A stretch of DNA of 64,000 nucleotides from Peptoclostridium acidaminophilum DSM 3953 (GCF_000597865.1 NZ_CP007453.1:434001-498000), one strand, 5' to 3'; shown: positions 34,498 to 44,022, numbered from the stretch's first letter. Notes: a model not told the origin generated them from the sequence alone. A program made the numbers and translations.

Positions 34498-35307
34498 TTA
34501 TTTTTGTGTCATTTTGATAGATTTTTCTATGCAGGCCTTAACTCCTGATATCACAGATGACCTGAAGCCTGATTTTTCAAGCTCTGCAACAGCCTCAATT
34601 GTTGTACCGCCAGGTGAACATACCATGTCTTTAAGCTCGCCCGGGTGCTTTCCTGACTCAAGCACCATCTTGGCCGATCCGAGAACGGCCTGTGAAGCAA
34701 ACAGATACGCCTTGTCCCTTGGCATCCCGTACATTACGGCAGCATCAGCCATCGCCTCTATGAACATGAATACATACGCTGGAGACGAGCCGCTTATGCC
34801 TGTTACCGCGTCTATTAGACTTTCTGGCATTATTTCAGCTTTTCCAAAGCTTTGCAGCATTAACATCACATCAGAGAGCTCCTGCTCCGTTACGTTAGAG
34901 TTTGGGCATACTGCCGTCATCCCCTCTGCTACAAGAGCCGGAGTGTTCGGCATTGTTCTTACTATCTTCTTGTCGCTGCCAATCACGCCTTCTATGTCTG
35001 AGAGCGACTTTCCTGCAGCTATAGAAACTATGACCTTGCTCTCATCTAAGATATCTTTTATTCCATCCAGAACGATACCATATATGTTGGGTTTGACTGC
35101 CGCAACTATTATATCAGCATTTTCTGCGACCACTCTGTTGTCGGTAGTAGTCTGAACTCCATATCTTGCTGAAATTTCCTCGAGTTTGTCTGCGCTCATA
35201 TCTGAAACAAACACATCGCTTGGATCGACAAGGCCTGCTTTTATAATTCCGCCTATTATTGCGCCTCCCATGTTTCCTGAACCTATAAAGCCAATCTTTT
35301 TATTCAT
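34498..35307 (-). CDS. proC: Pyrroline-5-carboxylate reductase
   Basis: A 269-residue ProC, which reduces 1-pyrroline-5-carboxylate to L-proline with NAD(P)H, the last step of proline biosynthesis. The Rossmann start IGFIGSGNMGGAIIGGIIKAG, AAVKPNIYG, VSIAAGKSL, RTMPNTPALVAEGMT and the C-terminal signature GISGSSPAYVFMFIEAMADAAV ... SPGGTTIEAVAELEKSGFR are all visible. GGAGGGG stands upstream of the ATG. Standard length, monocistronic, with a terminator. Confidence 0.97.
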   Translation of the reverse strand: MNKKIGFIGSGNMGGAIIGGIIKAGLVDPSDVFVSDMSADKLEEISARYGVQTTTDNRVVAENADIIVAAVKPNIYGIVLDGIKDILDESKVIVSIAAGKSLSDIEGVIGSDKKIVRTMPNTPALVAEGMTAVCPNSNVTEQELSDVMLMLQSFGKAEIMPESLIDAVTGISGSSPAYVFMFIEAMADAAVMYGMPRDKAYLFASQAVLGSAKMVLESGKHPGELKDMVCSPGGTTIEAVAELEKSGFRSSVISGVKACIEKSIKMTQK

Positions 35308-35389
35308 CTCATACCCCTCCGCTTTATTTTTATACTAATTATATTAAACTATAAAGCCGGTTTTTACAATATAAGTAACATATATAAGC

Positions 35390-35433
35390 AATTAAGGGAT
35401 AGTTGCTTGTCTTAAGCGACTATCCCTTAATTA
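35390..35433. terminator. Terminator downstream of the chemoreceptor gene
   Basis: AATTAAGGGATAGT pairs with ACTATCCCTTAATT, 70 bases past the chemoreceptor stop on the minus strand. Confidence 0.8.
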
Positions 35434-35502
35434 ATTGTATACTGTTTAGCGTTAGTTTTGCTGTGAAATGGTATTTCAAATTTTAATGAATTCTTCGAAT
35501 TT

Positions 35503-37527
35503 TTATATCTTGAATTTCTCTACTGCATTAAGCAGCTCCTGCGAAAGGCTTTCAAGATTGCTCGAATGGCTTGAAAGCTCCTGCATTGAAGCCAGCTGCT
35601 CCTCGGTTGCAGCCGACACTTCCTCTGTGGCTGCTGAAGACTCCTCGGCAGCAGACGCTATATTGTTGACCACAAATACTATCTCGTCCTTGGCCCCTAT
35701 CATATCGCCGCCGTTTTGCTTAATCTCGTTCGCGTTCATGCTGAGCACATCTATTGCCTGTGATATTTCAGTGAATATCGAGTTTGTCTGTTTTACGGCC
35801 TCCGATTGCTCCTCCACTACAGTGTAAGCTTTTTCCATTGCATCTACTGCAAGCGCAGTTTTGCTCTGTATAACCTCTATTATCTCCTTTATCTTCTCTG
35901 CAGACTTGGATGACTCCTCTGCCAGCTTTCTAACCTCTTCAGCGACTACAGCAAAGCCCTTGCCGTGCTCTCCAGCTCTTGCTGCCTCTATGTTTGCATT
36001 CAGCGCCAGCAGGTTAGTCTGTGAAGATATTGCTGTAATTGTTTCAACTATCATTCCAATGCCGTTTGCATTTTTTGCGACATCGGCCACTATTTCATTT
36101 ACCCCTTCTGTTGATACTTTGCTCTCGACGCTCTTTTGGTCAAGCTTGCCCACTATTTCAAAACCTTTTTTAGTAAGCTCATTTGCCCCTTCAGATGCAG
36201 ACTTAATGCTGTTGGACTCGTTTGAAACCCTGTCTATTATCGCTGAAAGTTCATCCACTTTTCTTGAGCCTCTTAGGGTATCTGCAGCTTGAGATTCAGC
36301 ACCCCTTGAAATCTCTTCTATAGTCTTGGCAACGGAATCTGCAGCCTCAGCTGACTGGTTCGATATGTCAGAAAGTGTAGTTGCCGATTCGCTTACTGTC
36401 ATAGCTGAATGCTTGACATTGCGCAGAAGCTCCCTCAGGTTCATCTGCAGCATTCCCACAGCCTTAGCGAGTTCGCCGAATTCATCGCCTCTATTTAGGT
36501 ATGCATCTTCCACTTCGTCTGTAAAATCGCCGTTAGCTATAGTTTTAATGTACGAAACGCCCCTGTTTAGCGGCACTGCTATCATCCTGGCTATGTAGAG
36601 AGCGATTATGACTGCAAGTATCGAACCTACGGCCACGCTTGTCATTGCAGATTTTTTCAAAATGCCAGTGTCAGCAATAAGCTCAGCTTCTTCCATTGCG
36701 GCTACAATCTTCCAACCTGTTTTTTCGTTTGTTGCAAATGTCATGAACTTGTCCTGTCCGGCAAATTCGTATTTAATGAAGCCCGTATTAGTGGAAGTTA
36801 TATCATCCCAAACGCCGGCTTCTGCCAGCGCCTGAGTTCCTATAAGCTTTGCATCCTTATGGGCTATTGTCATGCCAGTTGCATCAGATAGGGTGACATA
36901 GCCTTCCCTGCCTATCTTTGTGCCGATTATAGCGTCAGATATTACGGATAGGTCTATATCCATGCCGGCAACACCTACTATCTCGCCCGAGGCATTTTTT
37001 ACTGCCTTTGCAAGCGTTACAATCTTTTTGCCCGTGAAGGCGTCGTCATATGGAGCCGTCCAGAGCATCTTGTCTGGATTAGCTATTGCTTCCTTATACC
37101 ATGGCCTGGAAGTTGGGTCATAATCTCCAAGATCCTGCTCAGGATATATGTGCATCTGCTTGTTGGACTCCCCAAAATATGTGGCTAGCAGGTTCGAGTT
37201 GCTTTCTTGCACGCTAAGAATTGCTTCATTTCCTGCTGCAGTATCGAAATTCTGAATTGCAGAATTCTCCACTATGCTGCTAAGCTCCACTTCAAACACT
37301 GTAAGAAACTGGTCGACATACTTTTCGGTTTCGGTTATAGTCTGCTGAGTGGTCACGGCAAGCTTGTCATTTAGCAGGTTGAAAGCCGCCCTGTATGAAA
37401 AGAACCCAAATACACTCAGCTGGACAACTATAGCAATAAGAATAATTGCAATAAGCTTGTTCTTTATGCTGCCCTTGATTCCGCCCTTATTACGCGGAAC
37501 TTTAATTTTGTCGCTTGATTTTTCCAA
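35503..37527 (-). CDS. Methyl-accepting chemotaxis protein with dCache sensor
   Basis: A 674-residue chemoreceptor. A membrane helix near residues 22-45 is followed by an extracytoplasmic double-Cache-like domain ([50 protein letters not shown]), a second helix near residue 295-315, a HAMP linker ([17 protein letters not shown]) and the long signalling coiled coil. The hairpin tip reads [41 protein letters not shown]. The start is placed at TTG 37527 because AAGGAGG lies about 10 bases upstream; the longer frame to 37611 would include it. Ligand probably an amino acid or small organic acid, by analogy with dCache receptors. Confidence 0.93.
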   Translation of the reverse strand: MEKSSDKIKVPRNKGGIKGSIKNKLIAIILIAIVVQLSVFGFFSYRAAFNLLNDKLAVTTQQTITETEKYVDQFLTVFEVELSSIVENSAIQNFDTAAGNEAILSVQESNSNLLATYFGESNKQMHIYPEQDLGDYDPTSRPWYKEAIANPDKMLWTAPYDDAFTGKKIVTLAKAVKNASGEIVGVAGMDIDLSVISDAIIGTKIGREGYVTLSDATGMTIAHKDAKLIGTQALAEAGVWDDITSTNTGFIKYEFAGQDKFMTFATNEKTGWKIVAAMEEAELIADTGILKKSAMTSVAVGSILAVIIALYIARMIAVPLNRGVSYIKTIANGDFTDEVEDAYLNRGDEFGELAKAVGMLQMNLRELLRNVKHSAMTVSESATTLSDISNQSAEAADSVAKTIEEISRGAESQAADTLRGSRKVDELSAIIDRVSNESNSIKSASEGANELTKKGFEIVGKLDQKSVESKVSTEGVNEIVADVAKNANGIGMIVETITAISSQTNLLALNANIEAARAGEHGKGFAVVAEEVRKLAEESSKSAEKIKEIIEVIQSKTALAVDAMEKAYTVVEEQSEAVKQTNSIFTEISQAIDVLSMNANEIKQNGGDMIGAKDEIVFVVNNIASAAEESSAATEEVSAATEEQLASMQELSSHSSNLESLSQELLNAVEKFKI

Positions 37528-37926
37528 TGTTACAGGCCTCCTTTTTATTCTCATTTGTTGATAGACTAAACCTATATTAACATACTTTAGCACCAAATTG
37601 ACAAAAACCACATAAGCCGCAAGTCCTATTAATATGGTGCATTTTAGTTATTTTTTGAATTTTGTTGAATTTTATAATTTATTTCGCGGGCGGATTCTCC
37701 ATGTTTTTTCGCTTACTTTTTTCACAAGGCTTATTGCTACTACAGTGACTTATTTGACTGCGTTGAAAATTCTTCAATTAATAGAAATATACTCTTTAAA
37801 TTAATACTTACTTATAATATAATATTTTTTGGGTGTTTTTTTACCAAGGCGACATAACCCGGTTACGGTAAACCTGTAAATTATGTGACTTTAATATATA
37901 TTGGGGTAAAGAAAAGGAGTTTTTTT
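37528..37926. other. Intergenic region upstream of the ABC-F gene
   Basis: About 400 bp with divergent promoters. The last 100 bases before the ABC-F gene contain an imperfect hairpin near 37852-37888 (ACATAA ... TTATGT, with inner GGTTTAC-type pairing), possibly part of an attenuation leader as seen upstream of some antibiotic-responsive ABC-F genes. No known riboswitch recognised. Confidence 0.35.
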
Positions 37927-39483
37927 ATGAGCATTCTTGTAGTTAAAAATCTGAGCCACGGATTTGGCGACAGAGCAATATTCAACGACGTATCTTTCAG
38001 GCTGCTTAAGGGCGAGCACATAGGCCTGATAGGCGCAAACGGTGAAGGCAAATCAACATTCATGAATATAATAACAGGCAAGCTTGAGCCTGATGACGGC
38101 CAGATAGAATGGTCAAAGCGTGTCAGGGTCGGCTACATGGACCAGCACTCGGTGCTTGAGCCGGGCATGACAATGCGTGATGTGCTTAAAAGTGCGTTCA
38201 AATACCTCTTCGACTTGGAAGAAGAGATGAACTGCATATGCGAGAAAATGGCTGACGCTTCCCCTGAAGAGCTCGAAGTTATGCTCGAGGATATGGGGAC
38301 AATTCAGGACATACTTACGCACAACGATTTTTACGTTATTGACGCCAAGGTTGAAGAGGTAGCCAGGGGTCTTGGCCTTACTGACATTGGACTCGACAAT
38401 GAGGTTCAGAATCTCAGCGGCGGCCAGAGGACAAAGATACTACTTGCAAAGCTGCTTCTCGAGAAGCCAGACATATTGCTGCTTGACGAGCCTACAAATC
38501 ACCTTGACGAGCAGCATATAGAATGGCTCAAGATATACCTTCAAAGCTATGAAAATGCATTTTTGCTCATATCGCACGACATTCCGTTCCTTAACAGCGT
38601 AATAAACCTTATTTATCACATGGAAAATCAGGAGCTCAATCGCTACGTAGGCAATTACGACGAATATATGAAGGTCTACGAGGCCAAAAAGCAACAGGTT
38701 GAGTCTGCTTACAAAAGGCAGCAGCAGGAGATTGCGGAGCTGGAGGATTTCATTTCCAGAAATAAGGCAAGGGTTTCAACAAGGAATATGGCCATGTCAA
38801 GGCAGAAGAAGCTCGATAAGATGGACAAAATAGAGCTTGCAAGAGAAAAGCCAAAACCTGTATTCAACTTCATGCAGGCAAAGACATCAGGCAAGATGGT
38901 CTTCGAGACAGGCGAGCTTGTTATAGGATATGACTCTCCGCTTTCAAAGCCTCTCGATCTTAGGATGGAAAGGGGACAAAAGATTGCTCTTGTGGGAGCC
39001 AACGGACTTGGAAAGACTACTCTCATAAACAGCATCCTCGGGAATATTAAGCCGATTGCTGGGGAGGCGAGGCTTGGTGAATCGCTTCACATAGGATATT
39101 TCGAGCAGGAGTTCAAGGGCGACAAGGGCAACACCTGCATAGAAGAAATATGGCAGGAGTTCCCGGGCTACACTCAGTATGAGGTGCGTGCAGCGCTTGC
39201 CAAATGCGGACTTACAACGAAACACATAGAGAGCAAGATCATGGTCCTCAGCGGTGGCGAGCAGGCAAAGGTAAGGCTTTGCAAGCTTTTAAACAGCCAG
39301 ACAAACCTCCTTGTGCTTGACGAGCCTACAAACCACCTTGACGTTGAAGCCAAGGACGAGCTCAAAAGGGCTCTCAAGGACTACAAGGGAAGCATACTTC
39401 TTATATGCCACGAGCCTGAATTCTACAGGGACATTGTCACCGAGGTTTGGAACTGTGAAAACTGGACTACAAAGATAGTATAG
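37927..39483 (+). CDS. ABC-F family ATPase (translation factor type)
   Basis: A 518-residue protein with two fused ABC ATPase domains and no membrane segments, typical of ABC-F proteins that act at the ribosomal E-site. Domain 1: Walker A GANGEGKST, signature LSGGQRTKILLAKLL, Walker B ILLLDEPTNHLDEQ. Linker (about residues 245-300) is Lys/Gln-rich (YEAKKQQVESAYKRQQQEIAEL). Domain 2: GANGLGKTT, LSGGEQAKVRLCKLL, LLVLDEPTNHLDVEAK. AAAGGAG precedes ATG 37927; the longer frame to 37885 contains that site. Close to the YbiT/YkpA type; whether it gives antibiotic protection is unknown. Confidence 0.93.
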   Translation: MSILVVKNLSHGFGDRAIFNDVSFRLLKGEHIGLIGANGEGKSTFMNIITGKLEPDDGQIEWSKRVRVGYMDQHSVLEPGMTMRDVLKSAFKYLFDLEEEMNCICEKMADASPEELEVMLEDMGTIQDILTHNDFYVIDAKVEEVARGLGLTDIGLDNEVQNLSGGQRTKILLAKLLLEKPDILLLDEPTNHLDEQHIEWLKIYLQSYENAFLLISHDIPFLNSVINLIYHMENQELNRYVGNYDEYMKVYEAKKQQVESAYKRQQQEIAELEDFISRNKARVSTRNMAMSRQKKLDKMDKIELAREKPKPVFNFMQAKTSGKMVFETGELVIGYDSPLSKPLDLRMERGQKIALVGANGLGKTTLINSILGNIKPIAGEARLGESLHIGYFEQEFKGDKGNTCIEEIWQEFPGYTQYEVRAALAKCGLTTKHIESKIMVLSGGEQAKVRLCKLLNSQTNLLVLDEPTNHLDVEAKDELKRALKDYKGSILLICHEPEFYRDIVTEVWNCENWTTKIV

Positions 39484-39519
39484 AAACACAACTTGACTAT
39501 TTGAAAGGAAGGCGAGACT

Positions 39520-39591
39520 ATGGACCCCGAAACGGTTCGATTATATATAGCTAAAAAGCACATGATCCATACGCCCCTTTCCCAAAGCTGA
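39520..39591 (+). CDS. Possible leader peptide upstream of corA
   Basis: A 23-codon frame with GAAAGGAAGG about 7 bases upstream of the ATG. The product begins M-D-P-E-T and ends TPLSQS. An acidic/proline start resembles the MgtL leader peptide (M-E-P-D-P) that couples ribosome stability to magnesium level upstream of mgtA in enterobacteria. It is followed by alternative hairpins and then the CorA-type magnesium transporter gene. The sequence match is limited to the first residues, so the role is an inference. Confidence 0.4.
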   Translation: MDPETVRLYIAKKHMIHTPLSQS

Positions 39592-39679
39592 TTAGCCGCA
39601 CTCTTTTGCGGCCTAAATAAACATGCTGTCCGGATGGCGGGTGCATTTGGTGTTTGGGCTAAAAAAGGGAGTGGTTTAA
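39592..39679 (+). promoter_or_regulatory. Structured leader between the small frame and corA
   Basis: GCCGCA/TGCGGC (39594-39611) forms a hairpin; an alternative long-range pairing TTAGCC with GGGCTAA (near 39651-39657) would exclude it. The mutually exclusive stems and the preceding short frame suggest translation-coupled control, but no M-box or other known riboswitch core was found. Confidence 0.35.
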
Positions 39680-40621
39680 GTGATAAGAGCTTTCAAAACG
39701 ATAGAAGACAAGCTTGTGCGCATTGAAGATATAGCTGCTAATGAAAAGGACATCTGGCTGAACCTTGTCAATCCGTCTCAAGCCGACATAGCGCAGATAG
39801 CCGAGCAGTTTGGCATAGACATGGATCACATAAGGGCTGCGCTTGACGAGGAGGAAAGAGCTCGTATAGAGGTCGAAGACAACTACACGCTCATAATAAT
39901 AGACATCCCCGTGCTTGAAAAGGAGGATGTCCCAAACTACTATATAACAATACCTCTTGGCATAATAATGGGCAAGGATTTCATAATCACAGTATGCATA
40001 AAGGATTCTCCTATAATGTCCATCTTTGAGAATGGACGCATAAAGGGCTTTAATACATTCATGAAGACGCGTTTCGCATTTCAGATATTCTATAAGACCT
40101 CGGCGCTCTACCTAAATTACTTAAGACGCATCGACAGAAAAAGCAACGACGTTGAGCGGGAGCTCCATAAGTCGATGAAAAACAAGGAGCTGATACAGCT
40201 TCTAAACCTCGAGAAAAGCCTTGTGTACTTCACGACCTCGCTTAGGGCGAATGAAATCGTGATGGAAAAGATGCTAAGGCACGACAGCATAAAAAAATAC
40301 CCCGAGGACAAGGAACTCCTCGAGGACGTAATCATAGAGAACAAGCAGGCCATAGAGATGGCCAGTATATACAGCAACATACTCAGCGGCATGATGGACG
40401 CATTCGCATCCGTCATTTCAAATAATCTTAACATTGTCATGAAATTCCTGACGTCTGTTACCATAGTAATGGCGATACCGACTATGGTGGCCAGTTTCTT
40501 TGGAATGAATGTAAATCTGCCTTTTTCTGATAAACCCTATGCTTTTTCAATAGTGCTGTTAATATCTTTCTGCCTTTCGCTTCTATTTGGCACAATTATG
40601 GCAAGAAAGAAGATGTTCTAA
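39680..40621 (+). CDS. corA: CorA family divalent-cation transporter
   Basis: A 313-residue CorA-type channel for magnesium or cobalt. A large N-terminal cytoplasmic domain (about residues 1-245) includes HIRAALDEEERARIEVEDNYTLIIIDIP and a long helix with KSLVYFTTSLRANEIVMEKML. Two C-terminal membrane helices follow, with the signature GMN in MVASFFGMNVNLPF at the mouth of the first. The start is GTG 39680 with GGGAG 8 bases upstream. It follows the ABC-F gene without an obvious terminator and could be partly cotranscribed with it. Confidence 0.93.
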   Translation: MIRAFKTIEDKLVRIEDIAANEKDIWLNLVNPSQADIAQIAEQFGIDMDHIRAALDEEERARIEVEDNYTLIIIDIPVLEKEDVPNYYITIPLGIIMGKDFIITVCIKDSPIMSIFENGRIKGFNTFMKTRFAFQIFYKTSALYLNYLRRIDRKSNDVERELHKSMKNKELIQLLNLEKSLVYFTTSLRANEIVMEKMLRHDSIKKYPEDKELLEDVIIENKQAIEMASIYSNILSGMMDAFASVISNNLNIVMKFLTSVTIVMAIPTMVASFFGMNVNLPFSDKPYAFSIVLLISFCLSLLFGTIMARKKMF

Positions 40622-40635
40622 TAAATAAAAAATCT

Positions 40636-40679
40636 AAGCCCCGCGGCAGATACTTTCAAGTCTGCATTGCGGGGTTTTC
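40636..40679. terminator. Bidirectional terminator between corA and MBL-fold gene
   Basis: GCCCCGC(GG)CAGA pairs with TCTGC(ATT)GCGGGGT, followed by T residues. It lies between convergent genes. Confidence 0.8.
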
Positions 40680-40681
40680 TA

Positions 40682-41575
40682 TTAGGTCGATTTTTGCCAG
40701 ATCATCCTTCCTTCTTTGAATTCGTAAACAGCATAGCCTTGTGTCTTGAGGTATGAAAGATACGATTTTGCGGTATTTGAAAGCAGAAGGTATTGTGTGG
40801 CATTCAGCTCTATGCCATAGCGGTTGCAAAGTCCTGACAATATATCGTCCAGCGTTGCCGGCTCTGAGCATAGACTCAGTATAACTTGCGCTATTTCCCT
40901 GATTTTAGACTCGTTTGCATCGATAAGCAAGCTTATGTCTTCGCAGGCAGGCGCATGGCTGGGCACGTATATATCAGCTTTTAGACTTCTCAGTCTATTC
41001 AGAGTCTCAAGCTGCGACTTGACGTCATACAGATATGTAAGGTGATATTTGGAGAGTATGACATCTGAAAAGAGGCTGTCTGCCAAAAATGCGACGCCGT
41101 CGGGAGTAATTATTCCTATCATGTCCATATAGTGACCTTTAAGGCTCAGAGTCTCAAGCGGCGTTCCGGGTATTGTACCTTCTGATTCTATTATGTGTGT
41201 AACCCTAGAAGGCTTGGCCATCAGAAACTTGTTTCGCATATCATCGTCAGGAAAGCCTCCAAATAGAAAAGCCGGCTCGAGCACGGGATTTGTTATGAAG
41301 GAGGCTTCGAGAGCTGTAGCTGCGATTTCGCATTCTGTACGCTCCTGCAAGAAGGCGTTGCCTCCAATGTGATCGGCGTTTGAGTGCGTGTTTACGATCA
41401 GCTTGAGCTTCCAGCCCCGCTCCCCAAGCAGCTTTAGTATCTGTCTTCCGGATTCCTTGTCGTTGCCGCTGTCGATAAGCACAGCATCGTCTCCCTGGAT
41501 ATATATACCGATGTTAGCCGGTGAAGAAATCATATATGTGTTTCCCTTTATATGCTCTATAGCAAGCTTTGCCAA
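40682..41575 (-). CDS. MBL-fold metallohydrolase
   Basis: A 297-residue metallo-beta-lactamase-fold hydrolase. Metal ligands: NTHSNADHIGG (HxxxDH; first His replaced in context T-H-S-N-A-D-H), later Asp in FLADSLF and His in YVPSHAP, plus GHYMDMIGI. The C-terminal about 70 residues form a helical domain (LSGLCNRYGIELNATQYLLLS), as in glyoxalase II-like regulators. The start is TTG 41575, with AAGGAGG 7 bases upstream; the frame extends to 41617 without support. An IS110 element ends about 38 bases upstream of this start, so the original promoter may be lost. Substrate unknown. Confidence 0.85.
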   Translation of the reverse strand: MAKLAIEHIKGNTYMISSPANIGIYIQGDDAVLIDSGNDKESGRQILKLLGERGWKLKLIVNTHSNADHIGGNAFLQERTECEIAATALEASFITNPVLEPAFLFGGFPDDDMRNKFLMAKPSRVTHIIESEGTIPGTPLETLSLKGHYMDMIGIITPDGVAFLADSLFSDVILSKYHLTYLYDVKSQLETLNRLRSLKADIYVPSHAPACEDISLLIDANESKIREIAQVILSLCSEPATLDDILSGLCNRYGIELNATQYLLLSNTAKSYLSYLKTQGYAVYEFKEGRMIWQKST

Positions 41576-41699
41576 ATGAATTCCTCCTTGTAAGATAAAT
41601 ATAGGGTTAGGGTTCAAAAACCCGTCCGAATGTTCCTTGATAACTTAACATTTATTGTTCAGATGAACCAGCGACACTCTTGAATGAAAATCACTAAAC

Positions 41700-41915
41700 T
41701 TCGTGCTATAATCTCACTTGTCAGAGAGATAGATGTGCGTTCCTCCTGGATCCCTCACATCATGAGGTCTTATCCGTAAATTAGCGTGTCACTCCACAAG
41801 GACGATTCGATGTTTAGCTGGTTGGGCCACCTTCTGGTGTTACCCGTTTCAAATGCAAGGTTGTTTGGCGTCCTCAAACAAAGTGGATACTCTGATTCAT
41901 TCTAAGCAGAAAGGT
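41700..41915 (+). ncRNA. Candidate bridge RNA of the IS110 element
   Basis: The non-coding left end has a promoter-like TATAAT at 41707-41712 followed by about 200 bases with several stems. These include CCTC/GAGG near 41754-41773, CCACC/GGTG near 41828-41839, and a longer AGGACG ... CGTCCT pairing that closes a large loop (about 41799-41876). In IS110 elements such as IS621 the bridge RNA lies here, with internal loops that pair to target and donor. Which loops these are cannot be decided from one copy. Confidence 0.45.
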
Positions 41916-41924
41916 TGTGTTACT

Positions 41925-43232
41925 TTGTCCCAATTTTTAAACGATTTTGTTGTCGGAATTGATGTTTCATCAGAGTTTTCTGTAGTTGCAATGATAGCAC
42001 CTTCCGGAGAGCTCATCCGCAAGCCTTTCAGGATTGACCATAATCCTGCTGGATTTAACAAGCTGCTCGAGATTCTCAAAAAAGAAGAAGAGCGGTTAAA
42101 ACGAAAGCCCATCTACTTCGTAGAATCTACGGGTATCTTTCATTTACCACTCTTCTTCTTTCTGAGATCGAATGACCTCAAAGGTTTTGTCCTAAACCCT
42201 TTATGTGTCCATTCTACCAAGAATTTCGACATTAGAAAAGTGAAAAATGATAATAAAGATGCCGAGGCTATCGCAAGGCTTGCAAAATACCAGGATGTAA
42301 AGTTTTCCATGATGCCCGAGCCTCAAATTCTCGCACTTCGCATGATGGTGAGGGAATATTACTCCCGCTGTGACATGCTCACTGAGATGAAAAACAGGCT
42401 CTGCACGGATCTTTACTTGCTGTTCCCGGGCTTTCTTGATGTGTTTTCCAATCCTTTTGGAAAGACCGCGTTGGCTGTTTTAAGCGCTTATCCTTCGCCT
42501 AAGGATGTTCTAAATGCAGACCCTCAGCAGTTGCTTGAGCTCATTTCCAAAAGCGGCAGAAAAGGCGAGAAGTGGTCAGCCAAAAAAGCTCTGCAACTTC
42601 TTGAAACAGCACAGCTTTCTTTGAGTATGCCAAATGAATTCGCTCTGCTTGACTCCAAAATAAGATTCCATCTTGATGGAATCGACAGCTTTAAAAAGTG
42701 TCTTAATGCTATAGAATCACAGTTGCACACTATCATCGACTCAAGCGACTTTCCTGACACCGCTCGAAAGCACATCGAGCTTTTGGATCAAATGCCTGGC
42801 GTAGGCTTTATCAGTGCGGTCACTCTGATCGCGGAAATCAACGATTTCAGCCTATTCAAGTCTCCAAAGGCCTTTACAGCTTTCTTTGGCATAGATCCAT
42901 CAGTCAATCAGTCGGGCAAGTTCACTGGCGACCGCAACAGGATTTCTAAACGAGGCACCCGCATTGGCAGAAGAGTTCTCTTCACAATGGCTCTGTCCTC
43001 AATAAGAACCACCAGAAACGGCGATTCCATAAATCCGATTCTTCGCGACTACTATTTGAAAAAATGTGTCAGCAAGAAGAAAAAGGTGGCCCTTATAGCC
43101 GTTATGCATAAGTTGCTCCACTACATTTTTGCGGTTCTTCGTGACTTAAAACCGTTTGAATTTAGAAGCCCGCAGGAGCACCAAGCATGGAGAAACAACA
43201 AGCTTCAAACTGCACCAAAACATGTTGCTTAA
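41925..43232 (+). CDS. IS110-family transposase (DEDD recombinase)
   Basis: A 435-residue transposase. The N-terminal RuvC-like DEDD domain has Asp in FVVGIDVSSEFSV, Glu in YFVESTGIF, and the pair of Asp in NDNKDAEAIARLAKY. The C-terminal Tnp domain has QMPGVGFISAVTLIAEINDF, FTAFFGIDPSVNQSGKF and SKRGTRIGRRVL, with the serine that acts as nucleophile expected in this domain. The start is uncertain: TTG 41925 has AAAGG nearby and gives the usual N-terminus, while an ATG at 41853 would overlap the candidate bridge RNA. It appears intact. Confidence 0.9.
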   Translation: MSQFLNDFVVGIDVSSEFSVVAMIAPSGELIRKPFRIDHNPAGFNKLLEILKKEEERLKRKPIYFVESTGIFHLPLFFFLRSNDLKGFVLNPLCVHSTKNFDIRKVKNDNKDAEAIARLAKYQDVKFSMMPEPQILALRMMVREYYSRCDMLTEMKNRLCTDLYLLFPGFLDVFSNPFGKTALAVLSAYPSPKDVLNADPQQLLELISKSGRKGEKWSAKKALQLLETAQLSLSMPNEFALLDSKIRFHLDGIDSFKKCLNAIESQLHTIIDSSDFPDTARKHIELLDQMPGVGFISAVTLIAEINDFSLFKSPKAFTAFFGIDPSVNQSGKFTGDRNRISKRGTRIGRRVLFTMALSSIRTTRNGDSINPILRDYYLKKCVSKKKKVALIAVMHKLLHYIFAVLRDLKPFEFRSPQEHQAWRNNKLQTAPKHVA

Positions 43233-43533
43233 AAATTGCTAAAATGTAGCTTCTCCAAGGTCATTGTTCGGATTTTTCAATGGCTTGGTTTCTCATACTC
43301 TTTTTTAAGATTGAAAATTTCTAAAGAAAATCAATCAGATTTATTGACTTTTATTAGCTGGTCTTTTTAATATATAAATCTACATATATTATATCCATAC
43401 AGCAATCCTAAAATGCTTGTTTCAACTGAAAAATACAATGTGAATTTGATTATATTATTAATAATATCACTTAATGTGTTTAGTCATACGCTTTTTAAGG
43501 TATATAAATAAAAATAATAAGGGGGGAATGATT
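43233..43533. other. IS110 right end and promoter region of the stress protein gene
   Basis: The first 48 bases belong to the IS110 right end. The remainder is AT-rich, with several AATATAT and TTATATTAT blocks that could serve as promoter elements for the universal stress protein gene. No gene or repeat is visible. Confidence 0.4.
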
Positions 43534-43959
43534 ATGAAAAAAATACTTTTACCTGTGGATGGATCTGAATACAGCAAGGCTGCAAGTGCTGTAGCAAGGG
43601 AAATGGCCGAGAAATTTGGCGCTGAAGTAGTTGTACTTCGTGTAGGAGAGCCTGATTTCTTGGATATGTACTATTCACGCAAAGACCTTGAAGAAACAGT
43701 AGAACATAAGATGGAGAGAATAGCTGCCGCAACAATAGAGGAAGACAAGAAGCTTTTTGAGGGTTCTACTCTCAACGTGAAGTATGTAACTGCTGTTGGC
43801 GACGCTGCTTCAAAAATACTTGATGTATGTGAAGAAGAAGGCTGTGACTTTATAGTAATAGCTACTCACGGAATGGGAGCTGCCAAGAGATTCCTTGTAG
43901 GCTCAGTTACTAACAAAGTAGTGCATCATTCACCGGTACCAGTATTGGTGATAAGATAG
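43534..43959 (+). CDS. Universal stress protein (UspA family)
   Basis: A 141-residue UspA-fold protein. It begins KKILLPVDGSEYSKAA and ends with the ATP-binding signature IATHGMGAAKRFLVGSVTNKVVHHSPVPVLVIR, close to the G-x2-G-x9-G-S motif of ATP-binding members. AAGGGGGG stands 7 bases before ATG 43534; an ATG six bases upstream is too close to it. Cytoplasmic, probably dimeric, and induced under stress in other bacteria. Monocistronic with its own terminator. Confidence 0.95.
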   Translation: MKKILLPVDGSEYSKAASAVAREMAEKFGAEVVVLRVGEPDFLDMYYSRKDLEETVEHKMERIAAATIEEDKKLFEGSTLNVKYVTAVGDAASKILDVCEEEGCDFIVIATHGMGAAKRFLVGSVTNKVVHHSPVPVLVIR

Positions 43960-43977
43960 TATCATAAAAGAATATTA

Positions 43978-44022
43978 AAACCGCTTTTGCTACAATGGCA
44001 GAAGCGGTTTTTTATTTTTGCA
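43978..44022 (+). terminator. Terminator of the universal stress protein gene
   Basis: AAACCGCTTTTGC pairs with GCAGAAGCGGTTT, followed by a T-rich run. Confidence 0.9.

Larger units (their letters stand above)
41613..43280 (+). mobile_element. IS110-family insertion sequence
   Basis: A roughly 1.67-kb element with a single DEDD transposase gene. Imperfect inverted sequences mark its ends: TTCAAAAACCCGTCCGAATG (41613 onward) and, reversed, the stretch CCAAGG..CATTGTTCGGATTTTTCAA ending at 43280. About 310 bases of non-coding sequence precede the transposase and only about 50 follow. This matches the IS110 subgroup whose left end encodes a bridge RNA. Exact ends cannot be fixed without an empty site. 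Confidence 0.75.

Noticed and set aside
39484-39679. M-box or other known magnesium riboswitch before corA
   Set aside because: None of the conserved M-box core sequences could be found; only a short frame and simple hairpins are visible.
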